From Bacteroidota bacterium (GTDB taxonomy: Bacteria > Bacteroidota > Bacteroidia > Bacteroidales > FEN-979): a DNA stretch of 44,321 bases. This document shows, piece after piece, positions 6,163 to 14,529 of this stretch. The stretch is taken from positions 1 through 44,321 of the forward strand of contig JAPLDN010000273.1 of NCBI GenBank assembly GCA_026391755.1, written 5' to 3'. How positions within the stretch are numbered: the first letter of the stretch is position 1; the number at the start of each line of letters is the position of its first letter. The notes beneath the pieces are model-generated. The model did not search any database, was not told where the DNA came from, and was given only the letters and a program-made list of their open reading frames with translations. The position numbers and the translations under genes were made by a program.

Positions 6163-8789
6163 CGATCAGGAGTAAACAATTGGTACATCTGAAATCTGAT
6201 GTCCGATATCTGATGTCGGATGTCAGATACCTGATTGTGATTCTTTTCCTTCTGGCAGAGTTCAGCCTGAATGCCCAGATCCTTGACAAACCCATCAGCA
6301 TACATATTAAAAACAAGCCCCTTCCCGAGGCCCTTAATGCCATATCCATTGAAGGCAACATCAATTTTTCTTATAATCCTCAAAGCATACCCGCCGATAA
6401 AACCGTAAGTTTAAATTGCCATAAGAAACCTCTGCGCGAGATCCTTGAAGCTATCTTAAAGCCTGTGGGTATCACGTTTTTTGAGCTTGAGGACCAGGTG
6501 GTGCTTAAACCGCCTGCTACCGGCCTCGTTCCACATCATGAAGAGCCTGCAAAAACGCCCCGGCATCTTACCGTCAGCGGTTATATCAGGGAAAAGAACA
6601 GCGGGGAAGCACTCATCGGGGCTAATGTTTACGCAAGCGGGACAAATTACGGCACCAGCACGAACTCGTATGGGTTTTATTCACTTACCCTTCCCGAAGG
6701 AAGCTATGTGCTGGATTATTCCTTCCTTGGCTTCAGGGAGATCAAAGAACCACTGGATTTAAGGTCTGACCAGCGTATAAGCAAAGAGATGGAAGAAGCC
6801 AGGCTTGTCATAAAAGAAGTCGAGGTAAAGCCAAAAGAAACGGGATCCGACATCCGGCGAAGCCAATTAAGCGATTTTAATTTTTCGAATAAAACCCTGG
6901 CCAGCCTGCCGGGGTTTGCCGGTACCCCCGATATCCTGAAAGCCCTTCAGGTTGTGCCAGGCATACGCTCCTACGGGGACGGCTCTTCGTTGTTCTATGT
7001 AAGAGGCGGCAACAGCGACCAGAACCTCTTACTGCTGGACGAAGCACCCATTTACAATCCCTCGCATCTCTTTGGATTTTTTTCGGCCCTCTCCCCCGAT
7101 GCGGTAAACGATATCCAGGTATACAAGGGCGATTTCCCTCCCCGCTTCGGAGGAAGGCTGAGTTCGGTTGTGGATGTGAAAGCCCGGGAAGGGAATATGA
7201 AACGCTTTGGCTTCAGCGGCAACCTGGGGCCTTATGCCTCCAATATTTCCATTGAAGGCCCTATCTGGAAAAATCACGCCTCCTTTTTTATCTCCGGCCG
7301 GCTGTCGACTCTCAACTGGTTGAATTACCTCCTGAACGACCAGCCCGGCTTCAATATCCAATTTTATGATATCAATGCCAAGCTGAACCTCATTGCAAAC
7401 GACAACAACAGGTTCTACCTCACCTTTTATACCGGCCGTGATGACTTTAACCGCATCAATACATCGGCCTACCCCACTTTCGGCATAAGCTGGAACAATA
7501 TCCTGGGAACAGCCCGCTGGAACCATGTCTTCAATAAAAAGCTTTTTTCAAACACAACCCTGAATTACAGCCGTTATAACTATTATCTTTATACAAACAG
7601 CAATCAGGATAATTTCTGGACTTCTTCCATTTCAAACTTCACCCTTAAATCAGATTTTACATGGTTCCTGAACTCCGGCAACACCTTGCGTGCAGGCATG
7701 GATGTGACGAATTACCAATCCAATCCGGGGAACCTTAACAAAGGGGCAGAAAAAAGCAAAACCTCGGCCGGCACCGTGGTACCACTTCCGCTCTGGCAGG
7801 ATTTCGGCTCCACAACCGTATTTGCTTTCGACGCCAATTACCAGCTCATCGATTCGGCGAAGTACAAGCAAAGCATCTGCTATTACACTTATTTCAGCCC
7901 GGAACCGAGGCTAAGCATTATTTACAATATCACCGAACGGACTTCCCTGAAGTTCGGATATTCCAGGAATACCCAGTTTATACAGCAGTTGTCGAACTCC
8001 ACCGGACCCTTTACATCACTGGATGTTTGGGCTCCCTGCGGGCCTAACATCCCTGCCCAGAAAGCCGACCAGTGGGCCCTCGGCTGTTACCAGAAGTTCT
8101 CCCGTGACAGGTTGTTGTTCAGCGCCGAGATCTTTTATAAAGCTTACACCGACCACCTGGACTATAAAGACCATGCCAACCTCTTGTACAATCCTCTTAT
8201 CGAAGGCGAACTCCGCTTCGGCAAAGCCTGGGCATACGGCCTTGAACTCATGCTCAGGAAATCGGAAGGCAGGCTGACTGGATGGATCTCTTACACCTGG
8301 TCCAGGTCGTTGGTACAAACCGATGCAGTCAACAACAGCGAGCCTTATCCCTCGAATTTCGACAGTCCGAACGATGTATGTATTAATGTATCATACGATA
8401 ATCACAGGCACTGGGCTTTTTCGGCCGTCTGGTATTATCATACCGGCAGCCCGGTAACTACACCCACGGGTTTTTATTATAATAACGGCTACTCGGTGCC
8501 TGTTTACGGAGCCAGGAATAACAGCAGGCTGCCCGATTATCACCGCCTCGACCTTTCGGTGACTTACCGCATCAGCAAACCCGAAAAACGTTTTCAGCAA
8601 AACGTAATTTTAACATTATACAATGCTTACGGAAGGTATAACCCGTTTTCTCTGAGTTTTAACCGCATTATGGACAGCAACGGGAATTTCGTGGTGCCCA
8701 CAAATATGCAGGGCGGGTACCAGCTTGTCCCGACCACACTTTCGGTTGCCGGGATCATTCCATCCATCAATTATCAATTTAAATTCTGA
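6153..8789 (+). CDS. TonB-dependent outer-membrane receptor with N-terminal STN domain
   Basis: This 878-residue receptor imports a ligand, possibly iron-chelate or another small molecule, across the outer membrane. In order it has a signal peptide (hydrophobic core IVILFLLAEFSL, cleavage near NAQ at about residue 41), an STN signalling domain (about 45-110: ISIHIKNKPLPEALNAIS), a CarboxypepD_reg-like domain (about 140-215: VSGYIREKNSGEALIGANVY), a TonB plug (about 240-345, with FYVRGGNSDQNLLLLDEAPI and FPPRFGGRLSSVVDV) and a beta-barrel ending in YQFKF. The STN domain together with FecI and FecR upstream indicates surface signalling. A heptanucleotide array at 6189-6237 encodes SDVRYLM/SDVRYLI just before the hydrophobic core. 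Translation could start at 6153 or at the ATG in the array (6213), which would leave a more normal signal peptide. The stop overlaps the next ATG. Confidence 0.92.
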   Translation: MQIAIRSKQLVHLKSDVRYLMSDVRYLIVILFLLAEFSLNAQILDKPISIHIKNKPLPEALNAISIEGNINFSYNPQSIPADKTVSLNCHKKPLREILEAILKPVGITFFELEDQVVLKPPATGLVPHHEEPAKTPRHLTVSGYIREKNSGEALIGANVYASGTNYGTSTNSYGFYSLTLPEGSYVLDYSFLGFREIKEPLDLRSDQRISKEMEEARLVIKEVEVKPKETGSDIRRSQLSDFNFSNKTLASLPGFAGTPDILKALQVVPGIRSYGDGSSLFYVRGGNSDQNLLLLDEAPIYNPSHLFGFFSALSPDAVNDIQVYKGDFPPRFGGRLSSVVDVKAREGNMKRFGFSGNLGPYASNISIEGPIWKNHASFFISGRLSTLNWLNYLLNDQPGFNIQFYDINAKLNLIANDNNRFYLTFYTGRDDFNRINTSAYPTFGISWNNILGTARWNHVFNKKLFSNTTLNYSRYNYYLYTNSNQDNFWTSSISNFTLKSDFTWFLNSGNTLRAGMDVTNYQSNPGNLNKGAEKSKTSAGTVVPLPLWQDFGSTTVFAFDANYQLIDSAKYKQSICYYTYFSPEPRLSIIYNITERTSLKFGYSRNTQFIQQLSNSTGPFTSLDVWAPCGPNIPAQKADQWALGCYQKFSRDRLLFSAEIFYKAYTDHLDYKDHANLLYNPLIEGELRFGKAWAYGLELMLRKSEGRLTGWISYTWSRSLVQTDAVNNSEPYPSNFDSPNDVCINVSYDNHRHWAFSAVWYYHTGSPVTTPTGFYYNNGYSVPVYGARNNSRLPDYHRLDLSVTYRISKPEKRFQQNVILTLYNAYGRYNPFSLSFNRIMDSNGNFVVPTNMQGGYQLVPTTLSVAGIIPSINYQFKF
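6189..6237. repeat. Heptanucleotide tandem array, 7 units, inside the TonB-receptor signal region
   Basis: Seven consecutive 7-mers follow the pattern CTGATGT/CCGATAT/CGGATGT/CAGATAC with no length change. Translated, they give a seven-residue repeat (SDVRYLM, SDVRYLI). The core GATR is shared with the arrays at 12904, 25489 and 30969. Confidence 0.85.
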
Positions 8790-9610
8790 TGAAAAGGAAA
8801 TTGATAATACTGGTCTTGTGTATACTGATGGCAGCATGCGTCAAACAGACACAATGGAATGTGCCTGGCGTGAACCCAAACCTCATCGCGGTGGAAGGCA
8901 TACTTACTTCAGAGCGAAAGGCTCAGACCATTGTGATCAACCATCCTGTGAACGCCCTGAACGACCCTTCAGTACCTGTAAGCGGTGCAACAGTGCTGAT
9001 CTTCACCGCCGACTCAAACTGGACCCTTACCGAAACACCTGCAGGAAGCGGGAAGTATAAAACCCCTTCAACTTTTATAGCGCTTCTGAATAAGACATAT
9101 ACCCTGAATATCTATAGCGGGAGCTCGGTATATTCGGCCAAGGCATCAATGGTGCCAGGTACGACTTTCTCGCAGCTGACTTATGCGCAAAACGACAAGG
9201 ATACCCTTTACCATATAAATTATGTGGCAAGCGCCTTCAGCAGCACCCAGCCCGCTATGTGGGAAATACTGCTCGACTGGACCAAAGTACCCGGATATGA
9301 GCATGCCGATACAAGCAAATGCAAGGCCAGGATGCTGTTTTACACTCTCCCGACTTTGGATGTGAGCGAGGTCTTTGCCCCGGTGGTGGAGCAGGTCTCA
9401 TTCCCGAGGGGAACCAACATTACACAAAGAAGGTACTCCCTGGCTCCAGCTCATGCGGAATTTGTTCGTGAGATGCTTCTTGAAACCAGCTGGCAGGGGG
9501 GACTCTTCCCTACAGCCGCTGCGAATGTCATGACCAACCTGAGTGCCGGCGCAGTAGGTTTCTTCGGAGTTTGCTCGGTGAATGAGTTGTCGGTGGTTGT
9601 AGGAAAGTAA
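8789..9610 (+). CDS. DUF4249-family lipoprotein, receptor partner
   Basis: This 273-residue exported lipoprotein has a lipobox LMAAC with the lipidated Cys at residue 17. The next part (LIAVEGILTSERKAQTIVINH and PVSGATVLIF, split over about residues 30-75) matches DUF4249, a Bacteroidetes family usually encoded directly behind CarboxypepD_reg/TonB receptors. Its role is unknown; it is presumably an outer-membrane lipoprotein that assists the receptor. The ATG overlaps the receptor stop (ATGA at 8789), so translation is coupled. It is the last gene of the sigma-FecR-receptor operon, and a gap of 117 bases follows. Confidence 0.85.
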   Translation: MKRKLIILVLCILMAACVKQTQWNVPGVNPNLIAVEGILTSERKAQTIVINHPVNALNDPSVPVSGATVLIFTADSNWTLTETPAGSGKYKTPSTFIALLNKTYTLNIYSGSSVYSAKASMVPGTTFSQLTYAQNDKDTLYHINYVASAFSSTQPAMWEILLDWTKVPGYEHADTSKCKARMLFYTLPTLDVSEVFAPVVEQVSFPRGTNITQRRYSLAPAHAEFVREMLLETSWQGGLFPTAAANVMTNLSAGAVGFFGVCSVNELSVVVGK

Positions 9611-9727
9611 AGTCGCTCATCTTGATCATAACGCCATAACGAACTTTTTTTCATAACGGCATCAGGGTATGATCAACCATCCGTGTATAATTAACAAAAG
9701 CTAAAATTAACCTTAATACATAGTAAC

Positions 9728-10552
9728 ATGAAAACAACGAGAATCTTCACCTTAAGCCTTGCTCTTGTCCTGCTTGCTTTCTTCGGACTGACATCCTGCC
9801 AGAAATCAAAAAGCTCTGTCGATAATCCAAACACAAGTTCTATCCAGAACCTTGCCAATGATGACAACCAGGCAAATGCCGCATCAGACGAAGCCCTTAA
9901 CGATATCAACACTGTACTCTCAGGTAACGGCGGACTGAAATCTACGGAAGGCCTGCCCTGCCATGCAACTGTCGATTCCATGTCCATTGCAATTGACACC
10001 ATGACCTATTACATAACATACAACGGAGCCAACTGCAGGGGGAATCTCATCCGTACAGGACAGATTGAGATCAGCAAACATGTGGGCACGAAGTGGTGGC
10101 AAGCCGGAGCAGCCATAACTTATAAATACATCAATTTCCATGTCACCCATGTTAAATCAGGAAAATCCATTACCCTCAACGGCCGTAAGACCTTAGTGAA
10201 TGTAAGTGGAGGACTAATCTTCATGATCCCGCAGTTCAGGACTTTTGTTACAACTAAAGACTCAGGATATATGAATGTGATTTTTAGTGACAGTACCTCA
10301 AAATTCTGGAATGTACGCCGCCAGATCACCTACACAAAGGTTAACACGAATTTAGTTTCGACTGTCGACGGTTTTGGTTCTGCCGACGGTTATGACAACC
10401 TGGTCCTTTGGGGAATCAACAGGAACAGCGAACAATTCTACATCCAGATCCTACAGTCGGTTGTTCACAGGCAGGTCGCCTGCCCGGTCAAATACAAAGT
10501 CGACTGGTACAAGAACGGCAACAGCGGAACTCTATATTTGTTCCTCCCCTAA
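9728..10552 (+). CDS. Unrecognised exported lipoprotein
   Basis: I do not recognise the family. The 274-residue protein starts with a lipoprotein signal peptide (lipobox GLTSC, Cys24). A low-complexity Asn/Asp/Ala/Ser segment follows (about residues 28-70), then a presumably beta-rich domain in which many strands carry aromatic residues (MTYYITYNG, WWQAGAAITYKYINFHV, NLVLWGINRNSEQFYIQIL). Two Cys pairs are possible in the mature part (LPCHATV, GANCRG, QVACPV), so a disulfide is plausible. It lies 117 bases after the DUF4249 gene and is closed by a strong terminator at 10577-10606. It could be expressed with the receptor operon or alone. It may be surface-exposed; function unknown. Confidence 0.7.
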   Translation: MKTTRIFTLSLALVLLAFFGLTSCQKSKSSVDNPNTSSIQNLANDDNQANAASDEALNDINTVLSGNGGLKSTEGLPCHATVDSMSIAIDTMTYYITYNGANCRGNLIRTGQIEISKHVGTKWWQAGAAITYKYINFHVTHVKSGKSITLNGRKTLVNVSGGLIFMIPQFRTFVTTKDSGYMNVIFSDSTSKFWNVRRQITYTKVNTNLVSTVDGFGSADGYDNLVLWGINRNSEQFYIQILQSVVHRQVACPVKYKVDWYKNGNSGTLYLFLP

Positions 10553-10576
10553 ACTGAATATTACCTGATTCATAAG

Positions 10577-10606
10577 GCCGGGCCGTGAAAACGCCCGGCT
10601 TTTTTT
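10577..10606 (+). terminator. Rho-independent terminator
   Basis: The perfect stem GCCGGGC (10577-10583) / GCCCGGC (10593-10599) with a 9-base loop is followed by seven T (10600-10606). It closes the plus-strand lipoprotein gene and abuts the 3' end of the convergent isoaspartyl peptidase gene. Confidence 0.9.
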
Positions 10607-10611
10607 ATCCT

Positions 10612-11637
10612 CTAGTATATCATGACTTCCGGAGGGGTTACGGATGAAACAGTCCCCCTGAACATCGCGTTTGAACTGAATGGCGTGGCGATGTTCCCGT
10701 CTTTGTCAAGGGCAATAAGCCCGCCTTCTCCCCCTTTTGCTTTCAGGATATCGAAGATCACAAAATCAGCGGCTTCCTTTAATGGTTTGTTCGCGTAAAG
10801 CATCTGTGCAGAAACTGAATACGCCGCGGAGTTCCTGATGAAAAACTCACCATGCCCCGTGCAGGAAACAGCGCAGGAATTATTGTCGGCATACGTACCG
10901 GCTCCGATAATCGGGCTGTCACCCACCCTGCCGCTCATTTTCATCATCATCCCCCCGGTGGATGTGCCGGCTGAAAGGTTTCCGTAAGAATCCAGTGCGA
11001 CACAGCCAACAGTACCTTTTTTTTCTTTATCGGCGGATGTGGGAGAGGGTTGTTCAGGCCGGGTTTTCTGTTTAGCCGCTTTCCAGGCTTCAAGCCTCTC
11101 GGGCGTAATAAAATACGAAGGGTCAACGATCTCAAGGCCTTTTGCTTTGGCAAAGTCATCGGCGCCTTTTCCTATCAGCAGCACATGCTGGGTTTTTTCC
11201 ATCACAGCCCTTGCCGCGCTGATCGGGTTTTTAACCATCGTCACGCAGGCAACGGCTCCTGCCTGTCCCGTCTTTCCATCCATGATGGAAGCATCCAGCT
11301 CGGCTTTGCCGTCTTCGTTAAGGACAGCTCCCTTTCCTGCATTAAACAAAGGGCAATTCTCCATGAACCTGATCACGGTTTCAACAGCATCAAGGCTGTT
11401 TCCTCCCGAGGACAACACCCCTGCCCCAATCTGTAAGGCTTTATTAAGGGAATCGGTGTATTGCTTCTCTTTCTCCGGTTTCATTGTACCTTTTGCCGGA
11501 CCGCCGGCACCGCCATGGATCACAAGGACCCAGCGCTTGTCGACCGGATTGGCTGTAACAGCGGTTGCAGGTGTGACCTGGGCAAACAGCCATCCGCCCG
11601 CCAGGAAGAAAGCCAGAAGGAATAGTATCGTTCTCAT
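10612..11637 (-). CDS. Isoaspartyl peptidase / type III L-asparaginase, exported
   Basis: This 341-residue Ntn-hydrolase of the plant-type asparaginase family cleaves beta-aspartyl (isoaspartyl) dipeptides and L-asparagine. The precursor should autocleave before Thr209 in KKGTVGCVALD, giving alpha and beta subunits. Other landmarks are WVLVIHGGAGG (about 36-46), NAGKGAVLNEDGKAELDASIMDG in pieces (99-121), GTSTGG, RVGDSPIIGAGTYAD and the CTGHGE motif. A signal peptide (residues 1-20, ending LFAQ) sends it to the periplasm. It starts 12 bases after the end of the TSUP transporter gene, so the two are probably co-transcribed. Confidence 0.93.
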   Translation of the reverse strand: MRTILFLLAFFLAGGWLFAQVTPATAVTANPVDKRWVLVIHGGAGGPAKGTMKPEKEKQYTDSLNKALQIGAGVLSSGGNSLDAVETVIRFMENCPLFNAGKGAVLNEDGKAELDASIMDGKTGQAGAVACVTMVKNPISAARAVMEKTQHVLLIGKGADDFAKAKGLEIVDPSYFITPERLEAWKAAKQKTRPEQPSPTSADKEKKGTVGCVALDSYGNLSAGTSTGGMMMKMSGRVGDSPIIGAGTYADNNSCAVSCTGHGEFFIRNSAAYSVSAQMLYANKPLKEAADFVIFDILKAKGGEGGLIALDKDGNIATPFSSNAMFRGTVSSVTPPEVMIY

Positions 11638-11649
11638 AGGTTTTCAGTT

Positions 11650-12432
11650 TTATAAAATACTTTTCAGAAGATGTGTAAAGTTGATCAGTCCGCTGATCTG
11701 TAATACTGTCAGGATAATCGAAAGGATGATGACCGCCCTGATAAAACCGGCTCCTTTTTTAACTGCAAAATATGAGGCGATGAGAGCCCCTATCACGCTT
11801 CCGGCGCTCAGCAGGAGGCCATACATGTAATGAACCTGTCCGTTGATCACAAAGACGGCCAATGCGAAGATGGCATAAAAAAATACGATGAGATTTTTCA
11901 CCGCATTGGCCTTTACCAGGTCGTAACCCGTTCCCAGGACCAGGGCCATCAGCAGGAAATATCCTACGCCTACCTGGATGAATCCACCGTAAAATCCTAC
12001 GACGAAGAAGATCGCAAACTGCCACCACCTGAGTCTGCGTTGCAGGAGGGCGGGGTTTTCCTTAAGCCAGCGGTCGGGTTTATAGAACAGGAAAAAAGCC
12101 ATCAGTATCATCGCAAGTATCATCGCGATCTCTATTACTTTCCCGTTAACATCAACAGCAAGAACGGCTCCCAATACCGATCCGATTGTTGCAGGGATGC
12201 CAAGCCAGACGGGCCTGAGGTCGGTGAACATTTTTTGTTTGGTGAAGCTGCTCACCGATGAAAGCGTTTGGAAGAAAATGCTGATGCGGTTGGTGCCATT
12301 GGCTATTCCTGCAGGCAATCCAAGGATAACCAGCAGGGAAAGGCTGATCACCGACCCTCCGCCCGAAAGGGTGTTGATGAATCCAACAAAGATTCCGGCG
12401 ACGATAATGACGATGATTTCGGTGAAGGACAT
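11650..12432 (-). CDS. TSUP (TauE/SafE) family transporter
   Basis: This 260-residue protein has about eight hydrophobic membrane segments. The family's N-terminal signature is GIFVGFINTLSGGGSVISL (residues 15-33), and the second repeat carries GFYGGFIQVGVGYFLL (around 155-170). TSUP proteins move anions such as sulfite, sulfonates or organosulfur compounds through the inner membrane; the substrate cannot be read here. It is followed closely by the isoaspartyl peptidase gene. Upstream lies a 7-base tandem array (12461-12531) that separates it from the permease gene. I see no promoter box. Confidence 0.9.
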   Translation of the reverse strand: MSFTEIIVIIVAGIFVGFINTLSGGGSVISLSLLVILGLPAGIANGTNRISIFFQTLSSVSSFTKQKMFTDLRPVWLGIPATIGSVLGAVLAVDVNGKVIEIAMILAMILMAFFLFYKPDRWLKENPALLQRRLRWWQFAIFFVVGFYGGFIQVGVGYFLLMALVLGTGYDLVKANAVKNLIVFFYAIFALAVFVINGQVHYMYGLLLSAGSVIGALIASYFAVKKGAGFIRAVIILSIILTVLQISGLINFTHLLKSIL

Positions 12433-12460
12433 AGGCGTGGTCGATTTACAATTTATATTT

Positions 12461-12531
12461 CTTGGCTCTTGGCTCTTGGCTCATGACTCATGGCTCTTGG
12501 CTCTTGGTTTATGGTTTATGGCTCATGGTTT
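12461..12531. repeat. Heptanucleotide tandem array (TTGGCTC/ATGGTTT type), about 10 units
   Basis: Ten 7-base units vary between CTTGGCT, CATGACT, CATGGCT and TTATGGT forms with constant phase. The array fills the TSUP/permease junction and runs into the permease 3' end, where its reverse complement encodes the last residues MSHKP and the stop. Its core differs from the GATR arrays. Confidence 0.85.
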
Positions 12532-14431
12532 CCGGGTGTCTGAGATGGCTGTGTTTACGGGAATACAGGATGTAGATCGTCATCCCTATGAGCAGCCATA
12601 CCAGGAAACGCATCCAGTTGGTAAAGCCGAGGTGGACCATAAGGAAGAGGCTGGAGAGAAGACCCAATAAAGGGATCAGTGAAAGCTTTTTTATAACGGC
12701 CATCAGGGTAAGGACGACAGCCGCCACAATGAAAATGAATAAGGGCAGGTCGTCCCGGTCAAAAGTGAAGTTAAACAGCCTGCCCAGGTCATTCAGTTCA
12801 GGAGGGTTACAGAAGTACAGGACCACAGCAACCCCGGCCCAGACGAGAGGGAGGGCGTAGCGGGAGTTGATGTATGGAACATGGAAGCCTTTGGTGGTGA
12901 CCTCGGATGCCGGATGTCGGATGTCGTATGTCGGATGCGGGATCTGGGATGCGGGATCCGGGATGCGGGATCCGGGATCCGGGATGCGGGATTCGGGATC
13001 TCTTTCATCCTGCATCTTGTATCCTGCATCCGATTCATCCTTTTCATCCCCGGAGTAACGAATAGTGCGGGCAAACTGGCCATCCCGGTCTCTTCTTCCC
13101 CTGGGGTTAAGAATAAGCACTCCTCCGCTGACGAGCACAAATGCAAACAACGTGCCTATACTCGTGAGATCGGTGACTTCGGTGAAGTTAATGAACAGGG
13201 AAGGGATGGCGACAAAGAGCCCTGCAACCACGGTTGCAAAAGCGGGAGTGCGGAATTTAGGGTGTATTTTCGAGAAGGCCTTTGGGAGAAGTCCGTCCCG
13301 GCTCATGCTCATCCAGATGCGGGGCTGGCCTACCTGGAATACCAGGATCACGCTGGCCATGGCGATGATGGCAGCCAGGGAGATAAATCCTGCAAACTTA
13401 CCCATATGAATGCGTTCGAACACATAGGCCAGGGGATCGCCAACACCCAGTTCAGAATAGTTCACCATCCCGGTAAGGACCAGGCTGATCAGTACGTATA
13501 AGATTGTTGTAATGATGAGGGAGTAAATAATAGCCCTTGGCAGGTCCCGCCTTGTATTCCTGCATTCTTCGGCTGTAGTCGAAATGGCGTCGAAGCCGAT
13601 ATAGGCAAAGAAGACGCCCGATACACCTTTGAGCACCCCGGTAAGTCCATGTGGAGAAAAGGGAGTCCAGTTTCCGGGTTTTATGTAAAATGATCCCACC
13701 CCTATAATGAGCAGCAGGACCACTACTTTAAGGATGACCATTGAATTCCCGGCAACCTTGGTTTCATATATCCCCACATAGACCAGCATCGAAATAAGCG
13801 CGACTATTGCAAATGCAGGGATATTGGCGATCAGGTGCACCCCTCCCAGCACTGGGGAATTTACCCAGGCCAGGTAGGATTTCTGGATTACGGGTGCCAG
13901 CTGGGCCAGGCTGCTGCCGTGGGCAATGGCTGCACTTCCGTCAAAATACCCTCTGAGGGCTGTAACGTAATCGGTAGAGATATATTCAGGTATATGGAGC
14001 CCCATCCCGCTCATCAGTCCGCAGAAATAATCAGACCAGGAAATAGCTACCGCGATATTCCCTATGGCATATTCAATGATAAGGTCCCAGCCAATGATCC
14101 AGGCGAACAGCTCGCCGAAGCTCGCATAGGCATAGGTGTATGCGCTGCCGCTCAGCGGGATCACCGATGCAAATTCAGCATAGCATAAAGCTGAAAAACC
14201 GCATGCTATTGCAGTGAAAATAAACAGAAGGGCAACGGCCGGCCCGCCTGATGCCGCCGCGCTGCCGATAGTCGCAAAAATTCCGGAACCTACAATGGCT
14301 GCAATACCTAATGCTGTGAGGTCAAATACCGTGAGACTGCGCCTGAGCCCTCCCGAATCGCGCTCATACCCGGCAGCATCGTTAAGGATCAGTCCTATAG
14401 GTTTCTTTCTGAAAAGGTCGGAAAAAGACAA
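12509..14431 (-). CDS. APC-superfamily amino-acid permease with a repeat-encoded loop
   Basis: This 640-residue inner-membrane protein has at least 12 hydrophobic segments. The APC/CAT-type start is clear: TVFDLTALGIAAIVGSGIFATIG at about residues 34-56, with the GSGIF substrate motif, and FFAYIGFDAISTTAEECRNTRRDLPRAI in pieces near 275-300. It resembles cationic amino-acid transporters. Residues of about 470-512 are a hydrophilic insertion of heptapeptides (SRIPDPG, SRIPDPA, SQIPHPT, YDIRHPA) encoded by the 12904-13001 array, placed in a loop before the last membrane helices. The start is a TTG codon at 14431; no in-frame ATG lies close enough to keep the first helix. The C-terminus and stop also come from a tandem array. 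Frame and helices remain intact, so it is probably functional. Confidence 0.9.
   Translation of the reverse strand: MSFSDLFRKKPIGLILNDAAGYERDSGGLRRSLTVFDLTALGIAAIVGSGIFATIGSAAASGGPAVALLFIFTAIACGFSALCYAEFASVIPLSGSAYTYAYASFGELFAWIIGWDLIIEYAIGNIAVAISWSDYFCGLMSGMGLHIPEYISTDYVTALRGYFDGSAAIAHGSSLAQLAPVIQKSYLAWVNSPVLGGVHLIANIPAFAIVALISMLVYVGIYETKVAGNSMVILKVVVLLLIIGVGSFYIKPGNWTPFSPHGLTGVLKGVSGVFFAYIGFDAISTTAEECRNTRRDLPRAIIYSLIITTILYVLISLVLTGMVNYSELGVGDPLAYVFERIHMGKFAGFISLAAIIAMASVILVFQVGQPRIWMSMSRDGLLPKAFSKIHPKFRTPAFATVVAGLFVAIPSLFINFTEVTDLTSIGTLFAFVLVSGGVLILNPRGRRDRDGQFARTIRYSGDEKDESDAGYKMQDERDPESRIPDPGSRIPDPASQIPHPTYDIRHPASEVTTKGFHVPYINSRYALPLVWAGVAVVLYFCNPPELNDLGRLFNFTFDRDDLPLFIFIVAAVVLTLMAVIKKLSLIPLLGLLSSLFLMVHLGFTNWMRFLVWLLIGMTIYILYSRKHSHLRHPETMSHKP
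12904..13040. repeat. Heptanucleotide array, 14 units plus inverted units, inside the permease gene
   Basis: Fourteen uninterrupted 7-mers of the CGGATGT/GGGATGC/GGGATCC type run from 12904 to 13001 (98 bases). Four or five units in the opposite orientation (CATCCTG, CATCTTG, TATCCTG, CATCCGA) follow from 13006 to 13040. The two arms could pair as a hairpin. Read on the minus strand, three units equal seven codons, which produces the heptapeptide repeat in the permease. Confidence 0.92.
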
Positions 14432-14517
14432 GCTGAATTTTTGATAAAAATAGAAAGATTTTCAATTGCCGGAGCCCGGGGGCCAGAGTTTCTTCCCCGG
14501 CAGCCATTAAATTTTAG

Positions 14518-14525
14518 TAACTTTG
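14518..14525 (+). promoter_or_regulatory. -7 box (TAACTTTG) four bases before an ATG
   Basis: This exact TAnnTTTG match ends four bases before the start codon at 14530. A transcript starting at the usual distance would begin at or next to the ATG, so a leaderless mRNA is implied. Confidence 0.5.
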
Positions 14526-14529
14526 CCGG

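Noticed and set aside
12904..13040. CRISPR array
   Set aside because: Units are 7 bases without spacers, and the sequence is translated within the permease.
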